NCBI RefSeq assembly: GCF_963667405.1
Contig: NZ_OY763408.1
Location: forward strand, 2,751,757 to 2,815,756
Direction of reading: 5' to 3'
DNA from: an uncultured Sphaerochaeta sp.
GTDB lineage: Bacteria > Spirochaetota > Spirochaetia > Sphaerochaetales > Sphaerochaetaceae
DNA: 64,000 nt
Below the pieces are notes generated by a model. It saw nothing but the letters and a program-made list of their open reading frames with translations. It had not been told where the DNA came from and ran no database searches. Shown here piece after piece: positions 41,544 to 50,266 of this stretch. Numbering within the stretch: position 1 is the stretch's first letter; each line of letters opens with the position of its first letter. The translations under genes and the position numbers were made by a program.

Positions 41544-43868
41544 TCATTTCACGCGAATTATTCCTGCCCGATCGGAGGCTTGGAAAGCTATCACAGCACC
41601 CATCTCCGTCTCCATGACACTGCCAGCCGATGTGGTTTCGATGCCCTTCACGTTGCGCAGGCATACCGACCATCTTCCAAGTTCCCCGGATACCGCAACC
41701 GTGTACTCTTTCCTTGCATGGGTGACGGTGATCTGTGCCTGTACCGATCCGTCGTGGCGATGAATCGAACAAGAGGCCTCTTTCCCTTCCTCAAGGGCGA
41801 ACAGATGAAAACTGACTTGGTCGGAGAAATCGTAGTCGGTGCTCTCCATCTCCCGTCCTATGGCTATGAGGCTGCCTTCGCGCACATAGAGGGGAAGACT
41901 GAAATAGTCATAGGAGCGCTCATAGTAGCGACTTCCCACAAGTTCCTCATTCTCCAAAAGGTGCGTCCATCTGCCTTCGGGCAGGTAGAACTGGGTTTTT
42001 CCTTCCTCACTGAAGATCGGGGCAACCAGCAGAGAGTCGCCGAGCAGATACTGGCGATCGAGATGAGCACAAACAGGGTCGTGTGGATACTCAAGCACCA
42101 TGGCCCGCATCATGGGCAATCCTTGGGTATGGGTCTTGCATGCCTGGGCGTAGAGGTAGGGCATGAGGGAACACTTCAGCCTGACAAAGTGCCTGAGTAC
42201 ATCACTGGCCTCTTCATCATAGTTCCAAGGAACACGATAGGATTCGTTGCCATGGAGCCTGCTGTGGCTTGAGAGCAGTCCAAAGGCAACCCAACGCTTG
42301 AAGAGGTCTGCCGTTGCAGTCTTCTCAAAGCCTCCGATATCGTGGCTCCAGTACCCAAACCCTGACAGGCTGAGGGACAAGCCACCCCTGATGCTCTCTG
42401 CCATCGACTCATAGGTGGCTGAGCAATCCCCGCCCCAGTGCACAGGAAACTTTTGTCCACCTACGGTTGCTGAACGTGCAAAGACCAAGGCATCCCCTTT
42501 CCCACGCTCCTTCTCCAGGAGCTCGAAAACCGTCTGGTTGTAGAGATACGTGTAGTAGTTGTGCATCTTGTCCGGGTCGCTGTGGTCGTGGTAGACCACG
42601 TTGGTGGGAATGCGCTCACCGAAATCGGTCTTGAAGGTATCAACTCCCATATCCAGCAGGAGCTTGAGCTTTCCCTGGTACCAGGCAACCGCCTCAGGAT
42701 TGGTGAAGTCGACCAAGCCCATGCCGGCCTGCCAGCGGTCCCACTGCCAGACGCCCCCGTCTGCCAGCTTGACCAGATAGCCGTTCTCCATCCCCTCGTC
42801 GAACATGACTGACTTCTGGGCAATATAGGGGTTGATCCAGACACAGACCTTGAGGCCCTTGTCATGCAAGCGCCTCAGCATCGCTTCAGGCTGGGGGAAC
42901 ATGTTCCTGTCCCACAGGAAGTCACACCACTGGAACTCCTGCATCCAGAAGCAGTCGAAGTGGAAGACCTGCAAGGGAATCTTACGCTCAGCCATTCCAT
43001 CGATGAAGCTGTTCACCGTCTGTTCATCATAGTTGGTGACAAACGAGGTGGTAAGCCACAGACCGAACGACCATGGCGGCACCAAGGCAGGGCGTCCGCT
43101 GAGCAGGGCGTAGGAGGAGAGCACATCCTTGAGGGTATCCCCTGCGATGAGAAAGTAGTCGAGACACTGGCCGGGAACAGAGAACTGGACTGAGGTGACC
43201 ACCTCGGAGCAGAGCTCGAAGGAGACCTTTCCAGGGTTGTTCACCAACACCCCGTACCCTTTCGAGGAGAGGTAGAAGGGGATGTTCTTGTAGGCTTGTT
43301 CGCTGCTTGTCCCCCCATCCTCGTTCCAGATATCCACCACTTGCCCGTTCTTCACAAATGGGGTGAATCGCTCGCCAAGACCGTACAGGGTCTCTCCCAC
43401 CGAAAGATTGAGATACTCAAACTGATAGGCATCAGTCTCATCAACCACCGCATGACCACCCAGAAGGCCGGGGGAAACGGTGAGAAGCTTCTCCTGGTAA
43501 CGGAAGGTGAGGTCCATCGGACCACTCGTTCCCACTTCCACCGAAAGCTTCCCGCTTCGAGCGGTGTATGAGGCATCGAGCTGCTCTATGGCCAAGGCAC
43601 CCTTCGTATCGGGGATAAGGTCGAAATGAGGACCTTTGTTGTGTGCTCCCTTGAAGTGATAGGACCTGATATGCAACACATCTGGCAGCGGACTGGTAAC
43701 CTCAGTGGTAAGCAGTGCCGTATTGAGTGTCGACCCCCGATGCTCAATCTTCTTGACCGCTGCAAAGGCAGAGAGTTTTCCCGCTTCGCTTCGGACATCA
43801 ACGGTGGCAACCTTGTTCAGGGTGTGAACGTTCTTTCGGATATTCCAATACCCATCTCTGAATTTCAT
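41544..43868 (-). CDS. yicI: GH31 alpha-xylosidase/alpha-glucosidase, YicI-like
   Basis: ATG 43868 has GGGAG upstream and gives 774 residues, almost the length of E. coli YicI (772). Motifs include the (beta/alpha)8 entry GLWLTTSFVTNYDEQ, KVCVWINPYIAQ, the nucleophile Asp in FKTDFGERIPT and the acid-base Asp in HWGGDCSATYESM; GYWSHDIGGFE follows. KTDFGE with WINPYIAQ is typical of the YicI branch, which removes terminal alpha-1,6-linked xylose from isoprimeverose-type units. No signal peptide is present. It is the last gene in an operon with a CUT1 transporter, which probably imports the alpha-xyloside. Confidence 0.9.
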   Translation of the reverse strand: MKFRDGYWNIRKNVHTLNKVATVDVRSEAGKLSAFAAVKKIEHRGSTLNTALLTTEVTSPLPDVLHIRSYHFKGAHNKGPHFDLIPDTKGALAIEQLDASYTARSGKLSVEVGTSGPMDLTFRYQEKLLTVSPGLLGGHAVVDETDAYQFEYLNLSVGETLYGLGERFTPFVKNGQVVDIWNEDGGTSSEQAYKNIPFYLSSKGYGVLVNNPGKVSFELCSEVVTSVQFSVPGQCLDYFLIAGDTLKDVLSSYALLSGRPALVPPWSFGLWLTTSFVTNYDEQTVNSFIDGMAERKIPLQVFHFDCFWMQEFQWCDFLWDRNMFPQPEAMLRRLHDKGLKVCVWINPYIAQKSVMFDEGMENGYLVKLADGGVWQWDRWQAGMGLVDFTNPEAVAWYQGKLKLLLDMGVDTFKTDFGERIPTNVVYHDHSDPDKMHNYYTYLYNQTVFELLEKERGKGDALVFARSATVGGQKFPVHWGGDCSATYESMAESIRGGLSLSLSGFGYWSHDIGGFEKTATADLFKRWVAFGLLSSHSRLHGNESYRVPWNYDEEASDVLRHFVRLKCSLMPYLYAQACKTHTQGLPMMRAMVLEYPHDPVCAHLDRQYLLGDSLLVAPIFSEEGKTQFYLPEGRWTHLLENEELVGSRYYERSYDYFSLPLYVREGSLIAIGREMESTDYDFSDQVSFHLFALEEGKEASCSIHRHDGSVQAQITVTHARKEYTVAVSGELGRWSVCLRNVKGIETTSAGSVMETEMGAVIAFQASDRAGIIRVK

Positions 43869-43879
43869 GATGTGCTCCC

Positions 43880-44710
43880 TTATGTTTTCACAGCTCCTGC
43901 GACCATTCCCTTGATGATGTAGCGTTGCAGACTCAAGTAGAAGATAACCGCAGGGAGTATGGTCAACAGGACGCCGGCCATGGCGAAGTTCCAATCGACC
44001 TTGTAGAGACCGAAAAAGTTGTAGGCTGCAAGCTGGAGTGTCAGTGATTTCTTCGACCCACTGAGTACCAAGAGCGGCAGGAGAAAGTCATTCCACATCC
44101 ACATCGTGTTGATGACGATGACCGAGACGGTCACCGGCTGCAGCAAGGGGAAGATGATCTGAAAGAAGGCTCGAAGCGGGCCTGCCCCATCGATGAGCGC
44201 GCAGTCATCCAGCTCTTGGGGAACCGACTTCACCGCTCCATGGTACATGAAGAGAGCCAGGGAGGCTCCCAATCCCCAGTAGAGGACACCAAGGCCCAAG
44301 GGAGAACCGATGAGGTGCAACTCCTTGGCTACCTTCACCAAGCTGATCATGAAGGAGTGGAACGGTATCATCATGGGTGCAATGAGGACCATGAACATGA
44401 CAAAGCTGTAGCGGGTTTTTGTCCGGGAGAGCTTGTAGCCGGCCATGGAGCTTACCAGTACCACCCCACTCACCCCCACTGCTGTCGCCAACAAGGTGTT
44501 GAGGAAGTACTGGGGGTAGTTCATGATGCGGAACGCGTTGGAAAAGTTTTCGAACACGAGACTTTTTGGCAATGCAAGCACATTGCTTGTGATCTCACTG
44601 AAGGTCTTGAATGAGTTGATCACCACCAAGAACAGCGGATAGAGGTAGAAGAGCGCCACCACGGAGAGGATGAGCGTGGTGAAGGTGGAAGCGGGAGTGT
44701 ACTTTTTCAT
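43880..44710 (-). CDS. Carbohydrate ABC transporter permease, MalG type
   Basis: The protein has 276 residues and six membrane segments. The EAA loop that contacts the ATPase reads DCALIDGAGPLRAFFQIIFP near residue 175. It pairs with the MalF-type permease encoded just upstream (4-base overlap, ATGA). No ATPase gene is in the operon, so a shared MsmK/UgpC-type ATPase elsewhere must serve it, as is common for CUT1 systems. Confidence 0.93.
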   Translation of the reverse strand: MKKYTPASTFTTLILSVVALFYLYPLFLVVINSFKTFSEITSNVLALPKSLVFENFSNAFRIMNYPQYFLNTLLATAVGVSGVVLVSSMAGYKLSRTKTRYSFVMFMVLIAPMMIPFHSFMISLVKVAKELHLIGSPLGLGVLYWGLGASLALFMYHGAVKSVPQELDDCALIDGAGPLRAFFQIIFPLLQPVTVSVIVINTMWMWNDFLLPLLVLSGSKKSLTLQLAAYNFFGLYKVDWNFAMAGVLLTILPAVIFYLSLQRYIIKGMVAGAVKT

Positions 44711-45597
44711 ACTTCCACCTCCCGGCTCTTGAACAGGCGTACCTGGAAGATTGAGAGGATGAGGATCATCAGGAAGAGTACGACCGACTTGGCCGTCCCG
44801 TAGCCGAAGCGGTTGATCACAAAGGCGGTACGGTAGATATCCAGGGCTATGGTGGTTGTGGAGTTCCCCGGCCCCCCGTTGGTAAGACTGAAGATGACAT
44901 CGAAGGCCTTCAAGCCGTTGGAGAGTGAGTGGAATACACTTACCGTGATCGCGCTCATGATGAGCGGAAGGGTGATGCGGAAGAAGCGTACCACTCTTCC
45001 CGCCCCATCGATCATGGATGCTTCTATGAGGTCTCTGGGAACCGTCTGCAGCCCTGCTATGTAAATGACCAGGTAGAAACCCAGAGAGTGCCAGACTGAG
45101 ACCATGAGGACGCTGAAGTAGACCAGGTTCACATCACCCAGCCAACTGAACATGAAGAAGTCCATGCCGGTTGTCTGGAAGAAGGACTCAAAGCCGGCGG
45201 AGAAGATGAAGCGCCAGATGTAACCGATGATGATCAGGCTGACGATGTTCGGCACATAGAAGGCGGCGCGCAATGCATTCTTGCCTCGGATATCACTGTC
45301 CAGCAGGACTGCCAGCAGCAGTGCGCACAGGTTGACGACTAGTACGCTGCCCAAGGTCAGACGAAGGGTGAAGCCGAAGGCTTTCCACATATCAAGGTCA
45401 TCAAGGAAGAGTTCCTTGTAGTTTTCAAGGCCGATGAAGGTCTGCGCGCGATCCAAGCCATTCCACTTGGTGAAGGAGGAAAATACGCTCATGAGAAAAG
45501 GTATTTCCACAGAGATGAGGATGGCCGCGAGTGCAGGCAGGGTGAACAGTGCAAAGGTCAGGGCCCTGTCCCATTGTTTTCGTTTCAGTGGTGTCAT
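44707..45597 (-). CDS. Carbohydrate ABC transporter permease, MalF type
   Basis: ATG 45597 is taken as start (296 residues; ATG 45606 is also possible). Six membrane helices and the EAA loop IEASMIDGAGRVVRFFRITLP are seen. It lies between the binding-protein gene and the MalG-type gene; a hairpin (45610-45636) just before its start may lower its expression compared with the binding protein. Confidence 0.92.
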   Translation of the reverse strand: MTPLKRKQWDRALTFALFTLPALAAILISVEIPFLMSVFSSFTKWNGLDRAQTFIGLENYKELFLDDLDMWKAFGFTLRLTLGSVLVVNLCALLLAVLLDSDIRGKNALRAAFYVPNIVSLIIIGYIWRFIFSAGFESFFQTTGMDFFMFSWLGDVNLVYFSVLMVSVWHSLGFYLVIYIAGLQTVPRDLIEASMIDGAGRVVRFFRITLPLIMSAITVSVFHSLSNGLKAFDVIFSLTNGGPGNSTTTIALDIYRTAFVINRFGYGTAKSVVLFLMILILSIFQVRLFKSREVEV

Positions 45598-45609
45598 GCT
45601 TTCCATCCA

Positions 45610-45636
45610 GTGGCCGGAAGAGAGACTTCCGGCCAC
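45610..45636 (-). other. Intercistronic stem-loop between binding-protein and permease genes
   Basis: GTGGCCGGAAG pairs perfectly (11 bp) with CTTCCGGCCAC across AGAGA, with no T-run after it. It sits 20 bases past the binding-protein stop. Such hairpins often protect the upstream message from 3' decay and give an excess of binding protein. Confidence 0.65.
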
Positions 45637-45655
45637 AATCGAAGGTGAGAATCAG

Positions 45656-46915
45656 TTACTGGGCAGCCTTTGCAATCTTTGCATAGGCGGAGTCAAGAGC
45701 ATCGAGCGTCTGTGCCCTGTTGGTGATACCGGCGCAATAGCCCTGGAGGATTGCTCCCAACTGCTGCTCGGTTCCGGTGGGGAACATTTGGTAGAACCAG
45801 GGATACCCTGGGGTGCCGGAAGCCAGAAGTGCAGAGGTTTCCTTTGCAATCTGGGAGTCGGGAGCTGCTGCACCGATGATCGGGGAGAGCTGCTTGACCT
45901 TGCCGGGAATCCAGTTTCTGCCATACTCGCTGGTGGTCAGCCATCTCAGCCAATCAAGGGCTGCATCAAGGTTCTTGCCGTCCTTGGCGATACGGATGGT
46001 CTGGTTGGAGTCGAACATGATGCCGGCGGTTGCTGCATTGTTGCCGGTCGGACCTACGAGGAAGCCAATCTCAACTTCAGGGTTGGTCTTGCGGATGGAG
46101 TCCTCTGCCCAGTTGCCCTGATGGATCATGGCAACCTTGCCGGTTGCGAGCGAGGAGGTCTGGTCATTGAAGTCAGATTCATTGGGCTTCGGTCCGCCGT
46201 ACTTTTTGATCAGGTCGAGCAGATCGAATACCTGGCTCATCTGGGGAATATCCTTGAACTTCAGCTCGCCTGCATTGAGCTTGGCGACAAAGTTCTCATA
46301 CCCACCGTAGTTCTCTGCAGGAACGTTCGCAATGGCCTGCCAGGCAGTCTGCGGCAGTACCCAGAACTCCTTGAAACCGGTGGCGAAGGGCTGTACCCCA
46401 TTGGCCTGCAATTTCTTGGAAACAGCCTCGAAGTCAGCAAGGGTCTTGGGAAGGGTGGTGATGCCGTTGTCAGCGAACACCTTCTTGTTGTAGATGAAGG
46501 AGTGGGACTGTACGAGGAACGGATAGCCAAGGACCTTGCCGTCAACCGTTACACCCTGGAGGGCGGAGGGCTCAATCTTCTTGATGAAGTCCTCGTTGGT
46601 CAGGTCATAGACATAATCCTTGTAGGTGGAGTTGTCTGCATATGCGCTGCTCATGAAGATGTCAGGGACATCGCCGGAGTTCAGGCGGCTGGTGAGCACC
46701 GAGCGGTAGTCGGTCTGCAGGACGGTGATGTCAAGGGTGACCCCAGTCTCTGCCTTATAGGCTGCTACCATATCATTGTACTGCTCAGCGAGCTCGGGGC
46801 TGTAGAACAACACGTTCAAGGTAACAGGACCGGCTGCCTGTTCCTGCTGTCCAGCTGCAAACAGCGGACTGAAGGCCAACAGGACGGCCATTACTACGAA
46901 CAGCATCTTTTTCAT
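45656..46915 (-). CDS. Extracellular sugar-binding protein of the CUT1 transporter
   Basis: ATG 46915 (GGAG upstream) gives 419 residues beginning with a signal peptide MKKMLFVVMAVLLAFSPLFA cut before AGQQEQ. The mature protein is a family 1 solute-binding protein: VTLNVLFYSPELAEQYNDMV, LNSGDVPDIFMSSAYAD, GKVAMIHQGNWAEDSIRKTN. It is the first gene of the operon binding protein, MalF, MalG, alpha-xylosidase, and is under a LacI-type operator. An alpha-xyloside or related oligosaccharide is the likely ligand. Confidence 0.92.
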   Translation of the reverse strand: MKKMLFVVMAVLLAFSPLFAAGQQEQAAGPVTLNVLFYSPELAEQYNDMVAAYKAETGVTLDITVLQTDYRSVLTSRLNSGDVPDIFMSSAYADNSTYKDYVYDLTNEDFIKKIEPSALQGVTVDGKVLGYPFLVQSHSFIYNKKVFADNGITTLPKTLADFEAVSKKLQANGVQPFATGFKEFWVLPQTAWQAIANVPAENYGGYENFVAKLNAGELKFKDIPQMSQVFDLLDLIKKYGGPKPNESDFNDQTSSLATGKVAMIHQGNWAEDSIRKTNPEVEIGFLVGPTGNNAATAGIMFDSNQTIRIAKDGKNLDAALDWLRWLTTSEYGRNWIPGKVKQLSPIIGAAAPDSQIAKETSALLASGTPGYPWFYQMFPTGTEQQLGAILQGYCAGITNRAQTLDALDSAYAKIAKAAQ

Positions 46916-46959
46916 AACGTTTCTCCTTTTTTTGTACCAAGATTCAAAATACTCTGGTA

Positions 46960-46995
46960 TGTTATACGTATAACACACGAATATATGGTTGTCAA
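46960..46995 (-). promoter_or_regulatory. Promoter of the alpha-xyloside operon with LacI operator on the -10 box
   Basis: On the minus strand TTGACA (46990-46995) and TATACG (46967-46972) are 17 bases apart. The perfect 16-bp palindrome TGTTATACGTATAACA (46960-46975), with the central CG typical of LacI-family sites, covers the -10 box. It is in the gap shared with the divergent LacI gene, so binding would block the operon and perhaps the regulator itself. Confidence 0.8.
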
Positions 46996-47049
46996 CGAAA
47001 TGATTGTTGTGAGAAGATACTTGGTATTGCAGGAGATAGCAGAGACTTT

Positions 47050-48141
47050 ATGGGAATGACACAGAAAGAGATAGCCAAACAACTCGGAGTCTCATACATG
47101 AGTGTAAGCCGGGCTCTCAACGGGAGTGGCTATGTGTCCGAATCCTTGAAGATGCGCATCCTTACCTATGCCAAGGAGAACGGGTATGAGCCCCACAGGG
47201 CGAGCCAAGTACTGGTTCGCAATACCACCCATCGCCTGGCTCTCTTCTCATCCTCCCTTCCCCACTACTTCTGGGATGAGATCGAGAAAGGGGTACAGGT
47301 AGCGGCCCAGCAACTCAAAGCCTTCAACTACGAAACAACCTATCACCGAATCCCTGAACAGGATACCCAGGCATATTTGGAAGTGTTGGAGACGGAGCTT
47401 AAAAAGGGCTTGGATGCCATCGGACTTGTGTATCAGCGAAAGTATGATATGCAGGCCATCCTTGCACGCATCGAACAGGCAAACATCCCCTATGTGACCT
47501 TCAACGTGGACAACCAGACAAGCAACCGGAGGACCTTCATCGGTTGCGACTACCGCAGTGGAGGACGCTTGGCTGCCGATTTCATCGCCCACACCCTCCA
47601 GTTGTCTGCAAAGAAGGAGGTCTTGGTACTGTTGTGTGATGAGGAAGGCCAACTGCAGGGACGCGGACCGGATATCAACAAACTGCGCCTCGACGGGTTT
47701 CTCTCCTTCATGGAAGAAAATTTTCCAGCCATCACCATCCATACTGAATATTTCAGCACCAAACTCCAGGTGGGGTATCAGGACAACCAGATCCTGGAAC
47801 TCATCAAGCAGTATCAGGACCAAGTACAGGCCATCTACATGATCTCGGCCTTCAACACCGACTTTCTTCACGCCTTGGAGTGCCTACCCAACCACGACTT
47901 CGTCACCATTCTCCACGATCTTGACAACTCGGCGATCAGGCACCTGAAGACGCGCCTGCTCTCTGCAGTCATCGACCAGAGTCCCACCTTGCAGGGGTCC
48001 TATACCGTCATGGCACTGGAGCGGATTGTTGAATCAAAGGGGAAGTACGCCATAGCTGATCTCAAGCTGGAACACAATCTGGTACTCAGCGAAAACCGCC
48101 ACCTCATCGAGGGCCTCATTGCAGCCAAGCTGATGCAGTGA
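47050..48141 (+). CDS. LacI-family repressor of the alpha-xyloside operon
   Basis: The protein has up to 363 residues (ATG 47050 or 47056). The helix-turn-helix is EIAKQLGVSYMSVSRALNGS at residues 6-25. The rest is a periplasmic-binding-type sensor domain (TTHRLALFSSSLPHYFWDEI, FIGCDYRSGGRLAADFIAHT), with a long inducer-binding core nearer to the CUT2-binding-protein type than to LacI itself. It diverges from the ABC/GH31 operon, and a perfect LacI-type operator lies between. The inducer is probably an alpha-xyloside or xylose derivative. Confidence 0.88.
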   Translation: MGMTQKEIAKQLGVSYMSVSRALNGSGYVSESLKMRILTYAKENGYEPHRASQVLVRNTTHRLALFSSSLPHYFWDEIEKGVQVAAQQLKAFNYETTYHRIPEQDTQAYLEVLETELKKGLDAIGLVYQRKYDMQAILARIEQANIPYVTFNVDNQTSNRRTFIGCDYRSGGRLAADFIAHTLQLSAKKEVLVLLCDEEGQLQGRGPDINKLRLDGFLSFMEENFPAITIHTEYFSTKLQVGYQDNQILELIKQYQDQVQAIYMISAFNTDFLHALECLPNHDFVTILHDLDNSAIRHLKTRLLSAVIDQSPTLQGSYTVMALERIVESKGKYAIADLKLEHNLVLSENRHLIEGLIAAKLMQ

Positions 48142-48157
48142 AAACCGTTTCCATACC

Positions 48158-48256
48158 ACCTGTTCTTTCTATGCAAAACACGATTTCCTGCATACACCCG
48201 AACACCCACCAGCTTGAGGTGCTAGTGGGTATTGCGCGCAGGAATGTGGAACAGGT
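48158..48256. repeat. Nested three-stem inverted repeat in a convergent gap
   Basis: Three nested perfect or near-perfect arms: ACCTGTTC (48158-48165) with GAACAGGT (48249-48256); TTCCTGC (48185-48191) with GCAGGAA (48238-48244); ACCCACCAGC (48204-48213) with GCTAGTGGGT (48221-48230, one mismatch). The 99-base structure fills the gap between the convergent LacI and DUF6544 genes. No T-run follows either end. It could be a transcription block, a mobile palindrome or an RNA. Confidence 0.65.
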
Positions 48257-48283
48257 ACTCATTGTTTGTCACTTGAGTATTTC

Positions 48284-49129
48284 TCAATACAGATAGCTGA
48301 TCTTCACATCCTTCCCATCAAAGTAGGTCAGGTCCCCCTCAGGATAGTGCCAGGTTGCCTTCAGCGTAGAGGGAACAGAGAGTCCTTCGACACTGCGGTA
48401 GTCGGAACACGCTGCCGTCCAGCGTACCTTCTGCAGCGAGCCGTCAAACCCAGCCGCCATCCGATCATCAGTAGTGAAGCTCAGCATCTCTCCCGTCTCG
48501 GCGAAAGTGAACACCCCGCTTCCTTCCATGCCAAATGCACGGATGGTTGCCTTGACCTCCAGTGCAGACAGCTCCTCCCACTCAATGAGCGGACTCAAGG
48601 CGACCGAAGGAAGAAAGAAAGCCTCGGCAAGGTAGGTGACCAAACAGGCTCTGTCCATGTGCTCACCCTTCTGGTTGAAGAGACGGAAGAACTTGGCAAG
48701 ATAGCCTTCCATTGCCCCCACCCCCTGTGCATAGGAGTCCAAGCCTTCGAAGGGAAGGTGATGGATGGAGGAGAGAATCTGGGCATATCGCAGTGGTTGT
48801 TCGGCGCCATTGAGCTGGGTATAGGTGATGACCACCCAATCCTTGCCCTGCCCGAGGGAGAAGTCGGCTTTCTCAAAAACCGCCTTCAGACCGCTCATCT
48901 TCGGCTTTCCGATATACCCCCCCTTGATGAAGAAGTTTCTCACCGCCTGTGGCTTATCAGCCAGGTCCTCCAAGGTGAAGAGGCCTTGGGAAGGAGCCAG
49001 GGTTGCCAAAAAATCCTGCTCAATACGAGAGAACCTCCGCGTTACCGTTGAAGGAACAAGAAAGAATCCAAGCAGTACCACTACGACCAAAACCACAAAC
49101 GCAACCATGACCTTACTCCTCCTTCCCAT
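48284..49129 (-). CDS. DUF6544/DUF6920-family protein with N-terminal membrane anchor
   Basis: The protein has 281 residues with one membrane helix (VMVAFVVLVVVVLLGFFLVP) at the N-terminus. The soluble part (KAVRNFFIKGGYIGKPKMSG-like QAVRNFFIKGGYIGKPKMSG, YLAEAFFLPSVALSPLIEWE, LSVPSTLKATWHYPEGD) fits the DUF6544/6920 family of uncharacterised LppX/LolA-like beta proteins. It starts 17 bases inside the end of the MarR gene, so it is probably regulated with it. The function is unknown. Confidence 0.7.
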   Translation of the reverse strand: MGRRSKVMVAFVVLVVVVLLGFFLVPSTVTRRFSRIEQDFLATLAPSQGLFTLEDLADKPQAVRNFFIKGGYIGKPKMSGLKAVFEKADFSLGQGKDWVVITYTQLNGAEQPLRYAQILSSIHHLPFEGLDSYAQGVGAMEGYLAKFFRLFNQKGEHMDRACLVTYLAEAFFLPSVALSPLIEWEELSALEVKATIRAFGMEGSGVFTFAETGEMLSFTTDDRMAAGFDGSLQKVRWTAACSDYRSVEGLSVPSTLKATWHYPEGDLTYFDGKDVKISYLY

Positions 49130-49571
49130 ACTGCAACTCCAACTTTTTCAGATTCTTCTGCCACCGATGAAACAATTGCACCAGAAAAGCCAGATCCTCA
49201 TCAGAGAACCCTTGGTAGAATGCCGTGAGAAACTGATGCTCTGCATGTTCCCTTCCCTTCAGATGATCAAGACATGCCTGGGTTGGATGTACTTCCACAA
49301 CCCGCCTGTCCTGCTCGGACTGCCTGAGACTCAGAAAGCCCTTCTCTTCCAGGATTGAGGCCATCTTTTTCACATTCTGCCTGCTGCTGCCCAAGTGGGA
49401 AGCAAGCTCGGAAAGAGTGGCAGTAGCATTCGGCTGCTTGAACAGGACCGCAAGCAGCAACCACTGCTTGGTGGTAATCGCTTCATCCAGCCGGTCCCCT
49501 ACCAGTTGCAGGTGGTTGGCAAGCAGGAATACAGAGCCGAAAAGGTGTGCTTGCATCGTTTGGGTATCCAT
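49113..49571 (-). CDS. MarR-family transcriptional regulator
   Basis: ATG 49571 has AAGGAG 5 bases upstream and gives 152 residues. The winged helix is seen as ATLSELASHLGSSRQNVKKM with the wing QSEQDRRVVEVHPT. The gene diverges from a CadD-type exporter gene, with tandem repeat sites between them, and is followed by the DUF6544 gene. It likely represses both directions until a ligand binds. Confidence 0.88.
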   Translation of the reverse strand: MDTQTMQAHLFGSVFLLANHLQLVGDRLDEAITTKQWLLLAVLFKQPNATATLSELASHLGSSRQNVKKMASILEEKGFLSLRQSEQDRRVVEVHPTQACLDHLKGREHAEHQFLTAFYQGFSDEDLAFLVQLFHRWQKNLKKLELQYGKEE

Positions 49572-49582
49572 CACGTCTCCTT

Positions 49583-49618
49583 TAGGTAACTGGTTACGTA
49601 TATTAGGTAATAGGTTAC
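49583..49618. promoter_or_regulatory. Tandem MarR-type operator sites
   Basis: Two copies of a 15-base sequence, TAGGTAACTGGTTAC (49583-49597) and TAGGTAATAGGTTAC (49604-49618), are 13/15 identical and start 21 bases apart, two helical turns. The first contains the perfect dyad GTAAC-TG-GTTAC. They lie in the divergent gap between marR and the CadD-type gene. Confidence 0.7.
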
Positions 49619-49672
49619 TCTTTGTCAAGACAGCTTGACCTTTTCTCTTGCGAAGAAGAGTATGCACACATC

Positions 49673-50266
49673 ATGCAATCGATACTCGTGACTGCGTCGG
49701 TCATCTTCATCTCAACCAGCATCGACGATCTGGTGCTCCTTATGCTCTTTCAGGCACAAGCTGGGAAGAAGAGTGAGCGCCTCTCCATTTTGGGAGGACA
49801 GTTCGTGGGAATCGGGATCTTGGTGATCATCAGCTTGTTTGGCGCCTATTTTGCCACCAGGCTGCTGCAAGGGTGGGCAATAGGATTGCTCGGGTTGCTG
49901 CCCCTCTTTCTGGGCATCAGGAGTCTGGTCAGCAAGGACGGGGAAGAAACATCACAGAAAAACCGGAAAAAGAGCCTGCTGGCAACCGTCTCGGTCGTGA
50001 CCATTGCCAGCGGGGCGGACAATCTGGGCATCTACATCCCCTGGTTTACACTCTTGGAGAGAGGCGACCTGTATCTTGCCCTCGGAGTCTTCGCCCTCAT
50101 GATCCTGCTCTTCTTCGCACTCTCTGCCCTGCTGGCAGGCCTCCCTCAGGTACGGCTCCTGCTCACACGATTCTCCTCAGTCCTGGTACCGGTCGTTTTC
50201 ATCTTCCTCGGACTTTCGATCCTCAGTGAGCAAGGAACCTTCAAAGCCCTGTTTCAGGCTTTCTGA
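49673..50266 (+). CDS. CadD-family (cadmium resistance transporter type) membrane protein
   Basis: ATG 49673 gives 197 residues starting MQSILVTASVIFISTSIDDL, which matches the CadD/LysE-superfamily start with the conserved S-T-S-I-D-D-L. Five or six membrane helices follow, with VVTIASGADNLGIYIPWFTL, the second conserved region that contains Asn-Asp-type acidic residues. CadD proteins export or sequester cadmium or other cations. Control by the divergent MarR protein suggests a stress-inducible efflux function. The gene's end overlaps the convergent asnB by 13 bases. Confidence 0.82.
   Translation: MQSILVTASVIFISTSIDDLVLLMLFQAQAGKKSERLSILGGQFVGIGILVIISLFGAYFATRLLQGWAIGLLGLLPLFLGIRSLVSKDGEETSQKNRKKSLLATVSVVTIASGADNLGIYIPWFTLLERGDLYLALGVFALMILLFFALSALLAGLPQVRLLLTRFSSVLVPVVFIFLGLSILSEQGTFKALFQAF

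Noticed and set aside
45434..47059. 541-codon plus-strand frame opposite the binding protein and permease
   Set aside because: It is an antisense shadow of two convincing transport genes with normal motifs and signals.
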